From positions 3,514,341 through 3,578,340 of the forward strand of contig NZ_CP074126.1 in assembly GCF_018282095.1 (NCBI RefSeq): 64,000 nucleotides of DNA, read 5' to 3'. A program made the translations under genes and the position numbers. Shown here piece after piece: positions 28,137-40,135 of this stretch (within the stretch, counting starts at the first letter, position 1; each line of letters opens with the position of its first letter). This DNA is from Pseudovibrio brasiliensis (GTDB lineage Bacteria > Pseudomonadota > Alphaproteobacteria > Rhizobiales > Stappiaceae). The notes beneath the pieces were generated by a model, which was given only the letters and a program-made list of their open reading frames with translations, made no database searches and was not told the origin of the DNA.

Positions 28137-29026
28137 CTCACCAACTCTTGGAAATCATGTCCGGCATGCGCCGCGATTTCAGGTAGCAGTGATGTTGGCG
28201 TCATGCCGGGTTGAGTGTTCACCTCAAGACAGATCAGTTCTCCTAGGCCACCGGGTCCTTCGTTAAAACGGAAGTCGGCGCGTGTAACGCCGCGACACCC
28301 CAGAGCCTGATGTGCCTTGAGACTTGATTTTTGTATTTCTTGGTAAACAGATGGTAAAATTTCCGCAGGAAGTATGTGTTGTGAACCGCCTGGGACGTAT
28401 TTTGCATCATAATCGTAGTAAGCGTGCCCCAGCGGTACAATTTCTAGTACCCCTAACGCCACATCACCCATTACCGCACACGTCAACTCGCGGCCCGGGA
28501 TGTAGCGCTCGACCATAAGCAACTCACCATACTCCCAATCATCACGGGTCAATTCCTGCGGCGGGTACTCCTGCCCTTCCTTCACGATCAACACGCCGAA
28601 AGAAGACCCTTCGTTGATGGGCTTGATCACATAAGGCGGTTCCATTACATGGCGGCGCGCAGCATCCGCGCGGCTGACCACGAGAGAATTAGCAACCGGC
28701 ACTCCAGCCGCCTTCATCACGGCCTTCGCCTTTTCCTTGTGCATGGCAAGCGCAGAGGACATCACACCAGAGTGGGTGTACGGAATATCGAGCACCTCAA
28801 GGATACCCTGAATAGCCCCGTCTTCACCAAACGGGCCATGCAACGCATTGAAAGCCACATCCGGCTTCAGGTTCTGAAGAACAGCAGAGATGTTGCGGTC
28901 AACATCCACACGGGTCACCTGATAACCAGCAGCTTCCAACGCATCCGCACAGTCTTTGCCTGAAGACAGAGAAACAGGGCGCTCAGCAACCCATCCACCC
29001 ATCAAAACTGCAACATGCTTGGTCAT
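28103..29026 (-). CDS. ddl: D-alanine--D-alanine ligase
   Basis: About 307 residues, an ATP-grasp ligase making D-Ala-D-Ala for the peptidoglycan pentapeptide. [20 protein letters not shown] at the N-terminus, the [15 protein letters not shown] motif, [15 protein letters not shown] for ATP binding and [11 protein letters not shown] and [13 protein letters not shown] at the metal site are all present. The start at MTKHVAV is preferred; four extra residues precede it in frame. It lies between murB and ftsQ, the usual dcw position. Confidence 0.96.
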   Translation of the reverse strand: MTKHVAVLMGGWVAERPVSLSSGKDCADALEAAGYQVTRVDVDRNISAVLQNLKPDVAFNALHGPFGEDGAIQGILEVLDIPYTHSGVMSSALAMHKEKAKAVMKAAGVPVANSLVVSRADAARRHVMEPPYVIKPINEGSSFGVLIVKEGQEYPPQELTRDDWEYGELLMVERYIPGRELTCAVMGDVALGVLEIVPLGHAYYDYDAKYVPGGSQHILPAEILPSVYQEIQKSSLKAHQALGCRGVTRADFRFNEGPGGLGELICLEVNTQPGMTPTSLLPEIAAHAGHDFQELVSWIVEDASCGR

Positions 29027-29075
29027 CACAAAACCCAATCCTGATTAAAACGCCTAAAACAACACGTGAACGGAG

Positions 29076-30050
29076 TTAGTCCGCCTTACCCAAAAACGGC
29101 TCAATCACCGCTCCGTCCACAAACGCCCCAAGGCGCTTGATTTCCCATTCCAGACGCGTCCCGGTCTTTGCCAGAGCCTCAGACCGCACGGTCTCGCCAA
29201 GCATTTCCAAATCGTGAGCGGTAGCGTCTGCAACGTTCAACATAAAGTTGCAGTGTAATTCCGACATTTTTGCGCCGCCGATCTGCAATCCACGACATCC
29301 AGCTGCATCAACCACCTTCCAGGCACTGTTGCCTTCAGGGTTTTTGAAAGTAGAGCCACCGGTTTTCTCACGGATTGGCTGCGCTTTCTCACGATGCGCA
29401 ACAACTTCAGCCATTTCCGCCCGGATCTCGTCTTCGCTCTGCGCAAAACCTTCAAACACCGCACTGGTAAAAATCAGGTCCTTGGAGGCTGAAGAATGGC
29501 GATAAGCATAGCCCATTTCCTCATTGGAAAGAGTGAGGATTTCGCCTGATCTTGTCACCGCGTTAACGTTAACAACCCGGTCCTTTGTCTCGGTGCCGTG
29601 AGCCCCTGCATTCATGCGCAGCGCTCCACCAACAGCACCCGGAATACCGGTGTAGAATGCAAAACCACCTGTGCCAGTCTTCGCAGCTTCTTCCGCCAGC
29701 TTCTTGTCCGGAACAGAGGCCCCTGCCCGCAGCTTATGGCCGCCCAGGTACTCAACCTGACCAAACCCACGGATCGGCAGACGAATAACAACGCCCTCAA
29801 TGCCACCATCACGCACCAGCAGGTTAGACCCCAGCCCAACCACGGTGACTGGCACATCTTCAGGCAGCGCCTTCATGAACACGGCCAGATCAGCCTCATC
29901 CGCAGGCTGGAACATCAACTGAGCAGGCCCGCCCACGCGGAACCACGTCACAGCAGACAGCAGTTGGTTCGGGATCAGACGACCGCGAATATCTTCGACG
30001 GCGTCACCCAGCAGTGGCAGCAGATCAGGATAGCTCACGCTCTGGCTCAT
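29076..30050 (-). CDS. murB: UDP-N-acetylenolpyruvoylglucosamine reductase
   Basis: A 324-residue FAD enzyme reducing UDP-GlcNAc-enolpyruvate to UDP-MurNAc. The FAD-binding core has [30 protein letters not shown]-type loop as [17 protein letters not shown], and [20 protein letters not shown]. The C-terminal catalytic part has [10 protein letters not shown] with the serine and HCNFMLN, indicating a type I MurB. The start overlaps the murC stop. Confidence 0.97.
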   Translation of the reverse strand: MSQSVSYPDLLPLLGDAVEDIRGRLIPNQLLSAVTWFRVGGPAQLMFQPADEADLAVFMKALPEDVPVTVVGLGSNLLVRDGGIEGVVIRLPIRGFGQVEYLGGHKLRAGASVPDKKLAEEAAKTGTGGFAFYTGIPGAVGGALRMNAGAHGTETKDRVVNVNAVTRSGEILTLSNEEMGYAYRHSSASKDLIFTSAVFEGFAQSEDEIRAEMAEVVAHREKAQPIREKTGGSTFKNPEGNSAWKVVDAAGCRGLQIGGAKMSELHCNFMLNVADATAHDLEMLGETVRSEALAKTGTRLEWEIKRLGAFVDGAVIEPFLGKAD

Positions 30051-31468
30051 ACAGTCTCTCCTTTTGGGGAGAGTGCTTCCAGTTCAACCGGCAGCTTGTA
30101 AGCCCACTGAGTGATGTTACCTGCACCAAGGCAGATCACCAGATCACCTGGTTCCGCCAGCTCGGCAATCTTGCCAGCCAGCTCATCAGGGCCAGCAATG
30201 CTGTGAACCGAACGGTGACCACCAGCGCGCAGACCAGAAATCAGGTCCGGCTGATCAGCCCCTTCAATCGGCTGCTCACCCGCCGCAAACACAGGTGTAA
30301 TCACCACTTTGTCCGCATCGTTGAAGCAAGCGCAGAAATCTTCAAACAGGCTCTGCAAACGGGTGAAGCGGTGCGGCTGCATCACAGCAATCACCTTACC
30401 CTCAGCCGCTTCACGCGCTGCATGCAGAACAGACTTAATCTCAACAGGGTGGTGCGCGTAGTCATCAAAGAACTCAACGCCATTCCAGGAACCTGTATGC
30501 GTGAAGCGACGCTTCACACCGCCAAAGCTCGCCAGACCCTTGCGGATGTTCTCACCGGAGATGCCCAGAGAATGCGCCAGCGCAATTGCAGCCGTCGCAT
30601 TGGAAACATTGTGCAGACCCGGCATTGGCAACACCAGATCCTTCAGCTCAATCACCTTGTCTCCGCGGCGATCATGAATGCTCACGGAGAAGATGGACTT
30701 GCCGCCTTTTGTAGACACATCAGTGAACCGCACATCAGCCTGCGGGTTGGTGCCGTAGGTGATGATACGACGGTCTTCAATCTGTCCCACCAGGCTCTGC
30801 ACCTCAGGGTGGTCCAGACACATGACCGCGAAACCGTAGAACGGCACGTTCTCAACAAACTGCGCAAACGCAGCACGAACCCCATCAAAATCACCGTAGT
30901 GATCAAGGTGCTCAGGATCAATGTTGGTCACAACAGCAATATCGGCAGGAAGCTTGACGAACGTCCCATCGGACTCGTCCGCCTCAACCACCATCCAGTC
31001 CCCTTCACCCATGCGGGCGTTGGTGCCGTAGGCATTGATGATGCCGCCGTTGATAACAGTCGGATCCATGTGGCCAGCATCCAGCAGCGCCGCAACCATG
31101 GAGGTCGTCGTCGTCTTGCCGTGTGTGCCGCCAATGGCAATCGCCTGCTTGAAGCGCATCAGCTCTGCCAGCATTTCAGCGCGGCGCACAACTGGCATGT
31201 TGTTTTCACGCGCAGCCTTCAGCTCAACATTGCAGCCTTTAATCGCAGAAGAGATCACGCAGACATCAGCACCTTCAAGGTTCTCGGCAGCATGACCGAC
31301 CATCACCTTGATGCCCTTTTCACGCAAACGCAGAACATTCGCATTCTCGGACATGTCGGAGCCCTGCACACGATACCCAAGATTATGCAGAACCTCTGCA
31401 ATACCGCTCATTCCGATGCCGCCGATACCGACGAAGTGCACTCCCCCAATGTCTACAGGCATTTTCAT
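30047..31468 (-). CDS. murC: UDP-N-acetylmuramate--L-alanine ligase
   Basis: A 473-residue Mur ligase adding L-Ala to UDP-MurNAc. The N-terminal Rossmann loop is [17 protein letters not shown], the ATP loop [15 protein letters not shown] is near residue 115, [12 protein letters not shown] and [13 protein letters not shown] in the central domain, and [10 protein letters not shown] in the C-terminal domain are MurC-specific. Its start overlaps the murG stop by four bases and its stop overlaps the murB start. Confidence 0.97.
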   Translation of the reverse strand: MKMPVDIGGVHFVGIGGIGMSGIAEVLHNLGYRVQGSDMSENANVLRLREKGIKVMVGHAAENLEGADVCVISSAIKGCNVELKAARENNMPVVRRAEMLAELMRFKQAIAIGGTHGKTTTTSMVAALLDAGHMDPTVINGGIINAYGTNARMGEGDWMVVEADESDGTFVKLPADIAVVTNIDPEHLDHYGDFDGVRAAFAQFVENVPFYGFAVMCLDHPEVQSLVGQIEDRRIITYGTNPQADVRFTDVSTKGGKSIFSVSIHDRRGDKVIELKDLVLPMPGLHNVSNATAAIALAHSLGISGENIRKGLASFGGVKRRFTHTGSWNGVEFFDDYAHHPVEIKSVLHAAREAAEGKVIAVMQPHRFTRLQSLFEDFCACFNDADKVVITPVFAAGEQPIEGADQPDLISGLRAGGHRSVHSIAGPDELAGKIAELAEPGDLVICLGAGNITQWAYKLPVELEALSPKGETV

Positions 31469-32589
31469 GAGGTAATCTCTTTCTGTTCAGTTGCCGGTGC
31501 AGCACCAACAAGTGTTTCGGTCAGATCCGCAAGGCGCTGTACAGCTTCCGGCGCGCCCTGCGCCTGTGCTGCCTGTGCTGCCTGTGCAAGACGGCCCGGA
31601 TTATCCATGAGTTCTTTCAGCTCACGGGCCAGTCGTTGCGGATCAAGTTCTTTTTGTGGGATCGGCCATGCGCCACCTGCCTCAGCAAGCACATTCGCAT
31701 TCAGGCCCTGATCATTATCAAGGGCACCTGGAAGAGGTACCAAAATAGAAGGACGCCCAATCGCTGCCAGCTCACACACCGTACCAGCACCGGAACGGCT
31801 GATAACCAGATGCGCTGCCGCAATGCGCTCAGGCAAATCTGTAAAGAAGGACGCCACCTGCGCCGCAACACCCATCTCGCGATAGGAAGCTTCAAGGCCT
31901 TCCAGATCTTCAGGTCGCGCCTGCTGCACAATCACCAGCCGCTCACGATCTTCAGGTGCCATCTGCTTCAACGCTTCTGGCAGAACCTGAGAAAACACGC
32001 GCGCGCCCTGAGAGCCACCAAACACCAGCAGATGGAACGCTCCACCTTCTTCCGGCGCATTGTAGGTCTGGCCACACACAGCAATCACATTATCGCGCAG
32101 CGGGTTGCCGGTCATGGTTGCCTTGGCAGCCAGATCAGCAGGCAGTGTTTTAAGCGGAAAACTGGTCGCAACAGCACTTGCCCCTTTGGCAAGCATACGG
32201 TTTGCCCGGCCCATCACTGCATTGGCTTCATGCAGAATGGAAGGAATGCCCAGAAGGCGACCAGCAAACATTGGCGGAAATGTCGGATATCCGCCAAAGC
32301 CAACAATCGCAGCAGGCTTGGCCGCGCGGATTGCTTTCATCGCCTGCAATGTACCCAGACCAAGCTTGATCGCAGTCTTTGCAAGAGAGATCGGGTTCTT
32401 ACCGCGAATGGTATCACTCTTGACCAGATGAACCTTGTCCGCCGGAAACGCACTGCCATACTTGTCAGCACGGCTATCTGTGATCAGCTCAACACCATAC
32501 CCACGGCGCGTCAGCTCACTGGCCAGCGCTTGCGCAGGAAACAGGTGACCACCCGTCCCTCCAGCAGTGAGCATAATCTTCGGCTTCAT
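31465..32589 (-). CDS. murG: UDP-N-acetylglucosamine--lipid I N-acetylglucosaminyltransferase
   Basis: About 374 residues, a GT28 enzyme making lipid II at the inner face of the membrane. [16 protein letters not shown] is the first glycine loop, [10 protein letters not shown] the second, and [47 protein letters not shown] the donor-site region. The start at MKPKIML is preferred over an ATG seven codons upstream because family members begin there. The C-terminal 25 residues contain a run of [10 protein letters not shown]. Confidence 0.96.
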   Translation of the reverse strand: MKPKIMLTAGGTGGHLFPAQALASELTRRGYGVELITDSRADKYGSAFPADKVHLVKSDTIRGKNPISLAKTAIKLGLGTLQAMKAIRAAKPAAIVGFGGYPTFPPMFAGRLLGIPSILHEANAVMGRANRMLAKGASAVATSFPLKTLPADLAAKATMTGNPLRDNVIAVCGQTYNAPEEGGAFHLLVFGGSQGARVFSQVLPEALKQMAPEDRERLVIVQQARPEDLEGLEASYREMGVAAQVASFFTDLPERIAAAHLVISRSGAGTVCELAAIGRPSILVPLPGALDNDQGLNANVLAEAGGAWPIPQKELDPQRLARELKELMDNPGRLAQAAQAAQAQGAPEAVQRLADLTETLVGAAPATEQKEITS

Positions 32590-32616
32590 TTCACTCTCCG
32601 ACACAAACAAAACTCT

Positions 32617-33773
32617 CTAAGCGTGCTGCAAAGGTGCAGCGCGGGTAACAGTGATAATCGGGTTCTTACGCGGCTGCGGTCGCTTCCGCGTCAGCGCCAG
32701 CACAAACCCCATCGTCAGGGAAATCGCCATAAGGGAAGACACACCGGACGAAATCAGCGGCAGTGTCATGCCCTTGGATGGCATAAGGTTCAGGTTCACA
32801 GCCATGTTGATGCAGCTTTGCAGGCCAAACATCACGATCAGACCGGAAGAGGCCAGACGGCCAAACGGATCCTGATCCTGCATCGCCATGTAAAGGCCGC
32901 GCAGCACAACAAACGCAAACACAGTCACAAGCACCACACACACGATGATGCCGTATTCTTCTGCCGCAACTGCAAAGATGAAGTCCGTATGACTATCAGG
33001 CAGAATACGCTTCACGGTGCCTTCACCCACACCACGACCAAGCCAACCACCCGCAATAAAGGAGTCGATTGCTTTATCAATCTGGTAGGTGTCACCAGAA
33101 GCAGGATCAAGGAAGCGCATGATACGCCCGCGCACGTGCGGCAGATACGTAAAGCCAGCCGCCACGCCAAGAATGCCCATGACGCCAAGCGGCACAATCG
33201 CCAGCCATGACAACCCGTTCAGGAAGAACAGCGCAAACAGCACGATCGTCAGCAGCATGGTCTGACCAAAGTCAGGCTGCGCAATCAGCATGGCCGCCAC
33301 AATCCCAAACAGGATAATGGAGATCAGCTGCCCCGGCACATCCTGCGCCTTGCGCCCTTCAGAAAGCAGGAACGCCACAATCACAACAAGCGCTGGCTTG
33401 ATGAACTCAGACGGCTGAATGGAAACACCAAACAGGCTCACCCAGCGCCGTGCGCCTTTAATGTCGGTCCCGAAGAACAGTGTCCCCAGCAACAACACAA
33501 GCATGCCGCAGAACACCAGCAAAGCCACCCGTCGCACATATCGTGGAGACAGCGCCGAAACACCCAGCATCAATGCAGCACTTGGAACAAGGAAGATGGC
33601 CTGCTTCTTCACGAAGTAGAAGCTCTCAAGCCCGATACGTTCAGCAACAGGAGGGCTGGCCGCAAGCGACAGAACTAGACCGGACACCATCAGCGTGAAG
33701 ACGCCGACCAGCATGTAACGGTCAATCGTCCAAAGCCATTCTGCAAACGCACTGCGATCCGTACGTGAAACCA

Positions 33774-33774
<1 letters not shown>
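32617..33774 (-). CDS. ftsW: Lipid II polymerase FtsW (SEDS family)
   Basis: A 385-residue protein with about 10 membrane helices of the SEDS family, the septal peptidoglycan glycosyltransferase that works with FtsI. RRWVSLFGVSIQPSEFIKPAL, IAQPDFGQTMLL with the catalytic Asp, and MPSKGMTLPLISSGVSSLMA are the conserved blocks. The start overlaps the murD stop by one base (TGATG). Confidence 0.97.
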
Positions 33775-35174
<1,400 letters not shown>

Positions 35175-35186
35175 GTGCTCAGCCTC

Positions 35187-36281
35187 CTAGCGCAGCTTCA
35201 GTGTTGCGAGGCCGATCAGTGCCAGAACAACAGCAATGATCCAGAAACGAATAACCACCTGGCTCTCGGTCCAACCCAGGTGCTCAAAGTGGTGGTGAAT
35301 TGGCGCCATGCGGAACACGCGTTTGCCAGTCAGCTTGAACGAAGCCACCTGCACAATCACAGAGACAGCTTCCAGAACAAACAGACCACCGATGATCGCC
35401 AGAACGATCTCATGCTTGGTCGCAACCGCAATCGCACCCAGCATACCGCCCAAAGCCAGAGAGCCAGTATCACCCATAAAGATCGCAGCAGGTGGCGCGT
35501 TGAACCACAGGAACCCAAGCCCTGCGCCAATCACTGCACCACACACAACGGCAAGCTCACCAGTGCCCGCCACATGGTGGATCTGCAGATAATTGGAGAA
35601 CACAGCGTTACCAGTGAGATAAGCCACCAAACCAAAAGCGGCAGCCGCAATCATCACTGGCACAATCGCAAGACCATCCAGACCATCAGTCAGGTTCACC
35701 GCATTGCCCGCGCCAACAACAACAAAGGCAGCGAATGGGATGAAGAACAGACCGAGGTTCAGCGTCAATTCTTTAAAGAACGGAAAACCGATGCTGGTGG
35801 AAAATGGCTCAGAATCCAGAAGCGTCACCGCAAACGCAGCAAGACCTGCAATCAGGAACTCCAGACCCAAACGTGCTTTACCACCAAAGCCTTTGTGCGA
35901 AGACTTGGTGACTTTCAGATAGTCATCATAAAAGCCGATCAGACCGAAACCTACAGTCACACCCAGAACAATCCAGGTGTAAGGGTTGCGAAGGTCAGCC
36001 CACAGCAGCGTCGCCACAATCATCCCGGAAAGGATCATCAGGCCGCCCATGGTTGGCGTGCCCTTTTTAGTCAGCAGATGGCTCTGAGGTCCGTCTTCGC
36101 GAATTGGCTGTCCATGACCTTGGCGCGAACGCAACGCATCAATGATGCGTGGGCCAAACAGGAACACAAACAACAAAGCAGTCATAATCGCGCCGCCGGT
36201 ACGGAACGTAATGTATTTAAAAACATTCAGCGCAGACAGGGAAGGATAAACCTCTGAAAGCTCCGCCAGCAAATATAGCAT
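35187..36281 (-). CDS. mraY: Phospho-N-acetylmuramoyl-pentapeptide-transferase
   Basis: A 364-residue integral membrane enzyme with ten helices that makes lipid I from UDP-MurNAc-pentapeptide and undecaprenyl phosphate. [32 protein letters not shown] with the catalytic Asp pair, [14 protein letters not shown] and [15 protein letters not shown] at the end are the full set of MraY motifs. Ten bases separate it from the murE/F fusion. Confidence 0.98.
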   Translation of the reverse strand: MLYLLAELSEVYPSLSALNVFKYITFRTGGAIMTALLFVFLFGPRIIDALRSRQGHGQPIREDGPQSHLLTKKGTPTMGGLMILSGMIVATLLWADLRNPYTWIVLGVTVGFGLIGFYDDYLKVTKSSHKGFGGKARLGLEFLIAGLAAFAVTLLDSEPFSTSIGFPFFKELTLNLGLFFIPFAAFVVVGAGNAVNLTDGLDGLAIVPVMIAAAAFGLVAYLTGNAVFSNYLQIHHVAGTGELAVVCGAVIGAGLGFLWFNAPPAAIFMGDTGSLALGGMLGAIAVATKHEIVLAIIGGLFVLEAVSVIVQVASFKLTGKRVFRMAPIHHHFEHLGWTESQVVIRFWIIAVVLALIGLATLKLR

Positions 36282-36291
36282 TTAGTCAACC

Positions 36292-39200
36292 TCAGGACTT
36301 ACCGGTTGCAGCCGGTTCAGGAAAACGTTTCTTCAAAGCATCCACGAGTGGACCCATACGGGTTCCAAGGGAGCCCTTTACCATCACGATGTCGTTGGGA
36401 CGCACTTCCGACAGCAGGTCTTTTTCCAGTTTGTCGGAGGTCTCTGAATAGGCGCCTCTGGTCTGTGCAGGCAACCGTTCCCAGAGCACCTTCATGTGAG
36501 TACCCACACAATAAACGATGTCGATCTTTGCGCGTTCCAGTTCACGCGCAAGGTCTGCGTGCAGCTTGTCAGAATCTGCACCTAATTCGAGCATATCCCC
36601 CAATACGGCGATACGACGGCCATTCTTCTCAACCGGCAATCCAGCCACCAGATTGATGGCTGCGCGCATGCTGGCCGGGTTGGCGTTGTAGCTCTCATCC
36701 ACCAGCAGTGCGGTCCCACCATTCACATCCAGAACAGTCTGCGCTCCACGTCCTTTCGGCGCGGACATTTCAGCCAGAGCCAAACCAGCAAACGCGAGGT
36801 TCGCACCCAGCTCCATCACACCGGTCAGCACGCCCAGTGAGTTAATCACATGGTGTGCGCCCGGAGCGCCGATTTTGTAGGAGATTTCCTGCCCAAGGAT
36901 ATTGGCATTGAGGCAGGAGCAATCAGGATTGACCGCAACCTTCTTGGCGATGGACTGCGCCCCCGGCTGCATACCAAAGCTGACGATGTTCTTCACACCA
37001 GCCACGGCAGCCAGATACCGAAGCAGATCATACTGGCGATTGTCCCTGTTCAGGATCGCCACACCACCCGGTTCAATACCGGTAAAGATCTCAGCCTTCG
37101 CGCGGGCGATATCTTCAACGGAGTTAAACGCTTCCAGATGCACAGGCTCAACGGTGGTCACAATCGCAACATGCGGGCGAACCATCTTCACCAGTGGCGT
37201 AATCTCACCGCGGTGGTTCATGCCAATCTCGAAGATGCCGAATTCAGTATCCGCATGCATGCGCGCCAGCGTCAGCGGAACACCCCAGTGGTTGTTGAAG
37301 CTCGCCACAGGCGCATGAGTGATGCCGGATTTGGACAGACAAAGGCGTAGAGCCTCTTTGGTGCCTGTTTTACCGACAGAGCCAGTCACCGCAATGATCC
37401 GTGCTTTTGAACGGGCGCGAGCAGCCACACCAAGGCGCTCCAACGCTTTCAGCACATCATCAACGGCCACATAGCGCCCACCTTCCGGCAGCTCACCAAG
37501 CTTTTCACGCGACACAACGGCCACAGAAGCACCAGCTTCGACAGCCGTTCCCGCAAACGCGTGACCGTCAAAGTTTTCACCCTTGATAGCGAAGAAGGCC
37601 TCTCCGGGTTGGATCGTTCGGCTATCAATGGAAATTCCGGTTATGTCATCCGCCAGATCACCGTGAACATCCCCATCTACCGCCTCCAGAAAATCACTGA
37701 GCAGCCACAGCGGCCCACGATCTATTTCAGGCAGTTCAATCATTTGCCGCTCATATTCCGACTTAATTTCCGGGTCCAATAGGTTGATGTGGGGGACGAT
37801 AGTCCACTCAGGCTTGTCTATCGCTGACTTGAGGCGTGGTTTTTCGCTGTTTTTAGCCTCAGAATCCGCGATTTCCGGCGTAGCAGCAGCATCCTCAGAA
37901 GCGCCTAGTCCACCAAGGGCGTCTGCACCGTCCTGCTCATCCGGTTGAGTGGACTGCGATACATCCTCGGCGACCTCTGGAGCAACCTCTTCAATACCTT
38001 CATCCGCAAGAAATGCATCCGCATCCGCTGCGCTCTCATCATCTTGATCAGATGCAGCAGGTGTTTCAGGCTCGACCTTCTCTTCGGCTTCGGCTTCGGC
38101 TTCGGCTTCGGCTTCGGCTTCGGCTTCGGCTTCGGCTTCGGCTTCGGCTTCGGCTTCGATAGCCGCTAGATCACCCAGCAGTTCGTCTTCAAGCGCATCA
38201 GGTGTATCTTCCGCAACATTCGGGAAGCCATCTTTGCCAAAGTCAGGATCGTGGCTTTCAACATCAGCCAGCTCCGCATCAGCAAGATCGTCAGCACCAA
38301 GAACTTCTTCTTCCAGCGCCAGCCAGTCTTCCTCTTCCTGATCACGTGCATCATCAGGATTTTCCGGCAGAGCAGCTTCCAGCTCGTCCACACCAGCCTG
38401 AACCGCTGCCAGCAGATCATCATCATCAAGCACTTCAGCAGCGGCTAACTCATCACCTTCATCTGCAAGAAGATCCAGTTCATCCAGCTCTAGAGAGAGT
38501 TCAGGCGAACCGCCCTCTGCCACAGGAGCAACGCCATTTTCTTCAGAGGCTTCAGCAAGCGCTTTCTGGATTTCTTCGTGATCAGAGAAAGGCAGAACCT
38601 CAGTTCCAACAATCTGCCCTATTTCATGGCCTTTACCAGCCACACAAAGCACATCGCCTTCCTGCAGCATCTTCACAGCCTGGCGGATGGCAAGCGCACG
38701 ATCCCCAATCTCAAGCGCAGCAGGACAAGCAGCAACAATCTCTTCACGAATGCTGTCTGGATTTTCAGTGCGTGGATTATCGTCCGTAACGATGGAAACA
38801 TCAGCAAGCCGTGCCGAAATTTCACCCATCAGCGGACGCTTACCAGCATCACGATCACCGCCGCAACCAAACACACTGATCAGGCGCCCCGGCGCAAACG
38901 GACGCAGCGCCGCGAGCACATTCTCCAGCGCTTCCGGCTTATGGGCATAATCAACGAACACCAGCGCCCCATTCTCACGGGTACCAACATGCTCAATACG
39001 GCCCGGTGCACCACGCAAAACCGTCAAAGCTTCCAAAGCTGTCTGCAACGGAACGCCAGCAGCAATCGCGAGTCCTGCCGCAATCAACGCATTGCTGACC
39101 TGAAAATCACCAGCAAGCGGCAGCGCAACAGAGAACACGCCTTCAGCAGTCTCAAGCTCAAGAACCTGACTAAACCCTTCCGGCTGAACGCTCCGCACCT

Positions 39201-40023
39201 TCAGGTCTTCACCGAAGAACCCAGTGGTGAAAGTCTTCAGGCCGCGTTCTTTGGCAACTTCAAGCACACGGTCTGCAAACTGCGCTTCCGGATCAATAAC
39301 CACCACACCATCATCTGGCAGCAGATCACGGAACAGGCGCAACTTTGCCTGCAGGTAATCCTCTACCGTTGGGTGGTAATCCATGTGGTCACGGCCAAGA
39401 TTGGTAAAGCCAGCAGCAACAATGCGCACACCATCAAGGCGGTGCTGATCCAACCCGTGGCTGGAAGCTTCCATCGCTGCGTGGGTAATGCCATCTTCTG
39501 CCAGACGCTTCAGATCCTGATGCAAAGACACAGGATCAGGCGTGGTCAAACCACCATAACTTTGGCCGGTTGAGGTCACGGTACCGATAGTACCAAGGCT
39601 GGCTGAAACAAGCCCGGCGTATTCAAAGATCTGACGAACGAAAACAGCAACGGACGTTTTGCCCGCAGTCCCCGTGACTGCAACCATCTTTTCAGGCTGC
39701 CTGCCAGCAAAGGCGGCAGCCATCAAAGCAAGTTCCCGGCGCGCATCTTTTGCAGCGATCAGAGGAGCCTGTTTGGCCTTCTTGCGGATGTCATCATCAA
39801 TACGGTCTGCATCAATCAAAATAGCAGCAGCCCCAGCGTCCACGGCCTGCTCGATAAACTGTGCACCATCAACTTTCGCGCCCTTCAGGGCAGCAAAAAC
39901 AAAACCGGGCTCCACTGCCCGACTATCAGCAGTAAGCCCCGAAATAGTGAGAGCACCAGCGCCGTCCGGCCCATCGCCTGCGGCGGAGTCTATCTCTTGT
40001 TTTGTAAGGTCTTTAAGCAACAT
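36292..40023 (-). CDS. murE-murF: Fused MurE-MurF peptidoglycan ligase with long acidic linker
   Basis: One 1243-residue frame holds two Mur ligases. MurE covers about residues 1-495: ATP loop VTGTAGKTS (116-124) and DDNPRTENP (414-422), the motif that selects meso-diaminopimelate. MurF covers about 770-1243: ATP loop VTGSVGKTGT (near 881-890) and GVPLTLARM, EIGMNHRGEI after it. Between them lie about 270 residues rich in Asp, Glu and Ala, including about 13 Glu-Ala units encoded by a hexanucleotide repeat at 38082-38158. There is no stop codon or internal start with a clear binding site between the halves. The product adds meso-DAP and then D-Ala-D-Ala to the UDP-MurNAc peptide. MurE-MurF fusions are known elsewhere (for example Bordetella), but this linker length and composition are unusual. 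Confidence 0.96.
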   Translation of the reverse strand: MLLKDLTKQEIDSAAGDGPDGAGALTISGLTADSRAVEPGFVFAALKGAKVDGAQFIEQAVDAGAAAILIDADRIDDDIRKKAKQAPLIAAKDARRELALMAAAFAGRQPEKMVAVTGTAGKTSVAVFVRQIFEYAGLVSASLGTIGTVTSTGQSYGGLTTPDPVSLHQDLKRLAEDGITHAAMEASSHGLDQHRLDGVRIVAAGFTNLGRDHMDYHPTVEDYLQAKLRLFRDLLPDDGVVVIDPEAQFADRVLEVAKERGLKTFTTGFFGEDLKVRSVQPEGFSQVLELETAEGVFSVALPLAGDFQVSNALIAAGLAIAAGVPLQTALEALTVLRGAPGRIEHVGTRENGALVFVDYAHKPEALENVLAALRPFAPGRLISVFGCGGDRDAGKRPLMGEISARLADVSIVTDDNPRTENPDSIREEIVAACPAALEIGDRALAIRQAVKMLQEGDVLCVAGKGHEIGQIVGTEVLPFSDHEEIQKALAEASEENGVAPVAEGGSPELSLELDELDLLADEGDELAAAEVLDDDDLLAAVQAGVDELEAALPENPDDARDQEEEDWLALEEEVLGADDLADAELADVESHDPDFGKDGFPNVAEDTPDALEDELLGDLAAIEAEAEAEAEAEAEAEAEAEAEAEAEEKVEPETPAASDQDDESAADADAFLADEGIEEVAPEVAEDVSQSTQPDEQDGADALGGLGASEDAAATPEIADSEAKNSEKPRLKSAIDKPEWTIVPHINLLDPEIKSEYERQMIELPEIDRGPLWLLSDFLEAVDGDVHGDLADDITGISIDSRTIQPGEAFFAIKGENFDGHAFAGTAVEAGASVAVVSREKLGELPEGGRYVAVDDVLKALERLGVAARARSKARIIAVTGSVGKTGTKEALRLCLSKSGITHAPVASFNNHWGVPLTLARMHADTEFGIFEIGMNHRGEITPLVKMVRPHVAIVTTVEPVHLEAFNSVEDIARAKAEIFTGIEPGGVAILNRDNRQYDLLRYLAAVAGVKNIVSFGMQPGAQSIAKKVAVNPDCSCLNANILGQEISYKIGAPGAHHVINSLGVLTGVMELGANLAFAGLALAEMSAPKGRGAQTVLDVNGGTALLVDESYNANPASMRAAINLVAGLPVEKNGRRIAVLGDMLELGADSDKLHADLARELERAKIDIVYCVGTHMKVLWERLPAQTRGAYSETSDKLEKDLLSEVRPNDIVMVKGSLGTRMGPLVDALKKRFPEPAATGKS
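38082..38158. repeat. Hexanucleotide microsatellite (CTTCGG)n inside murE-murF
   Basis: Twelve perfect CTTCGG copies run from 38082 to 38153, followed by a partial copy to 38158. On the coding strand they encode alternating Glu and Ala. Because the unit is six bases, slippage adds or removes Glu-Ala pairs without shifting the frame. Confidence 0.97.
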
Positions 40024-40135
40024 AGCGTCGATATGTCCGGCCTATGAGACATGAATGTGGCAAAGCAGTTTCGGAGAATAATTGTCTTCATATTTCCCCA
40101 AAATCTCCATGTATTGCCCCATTCACCTCTCCTGT

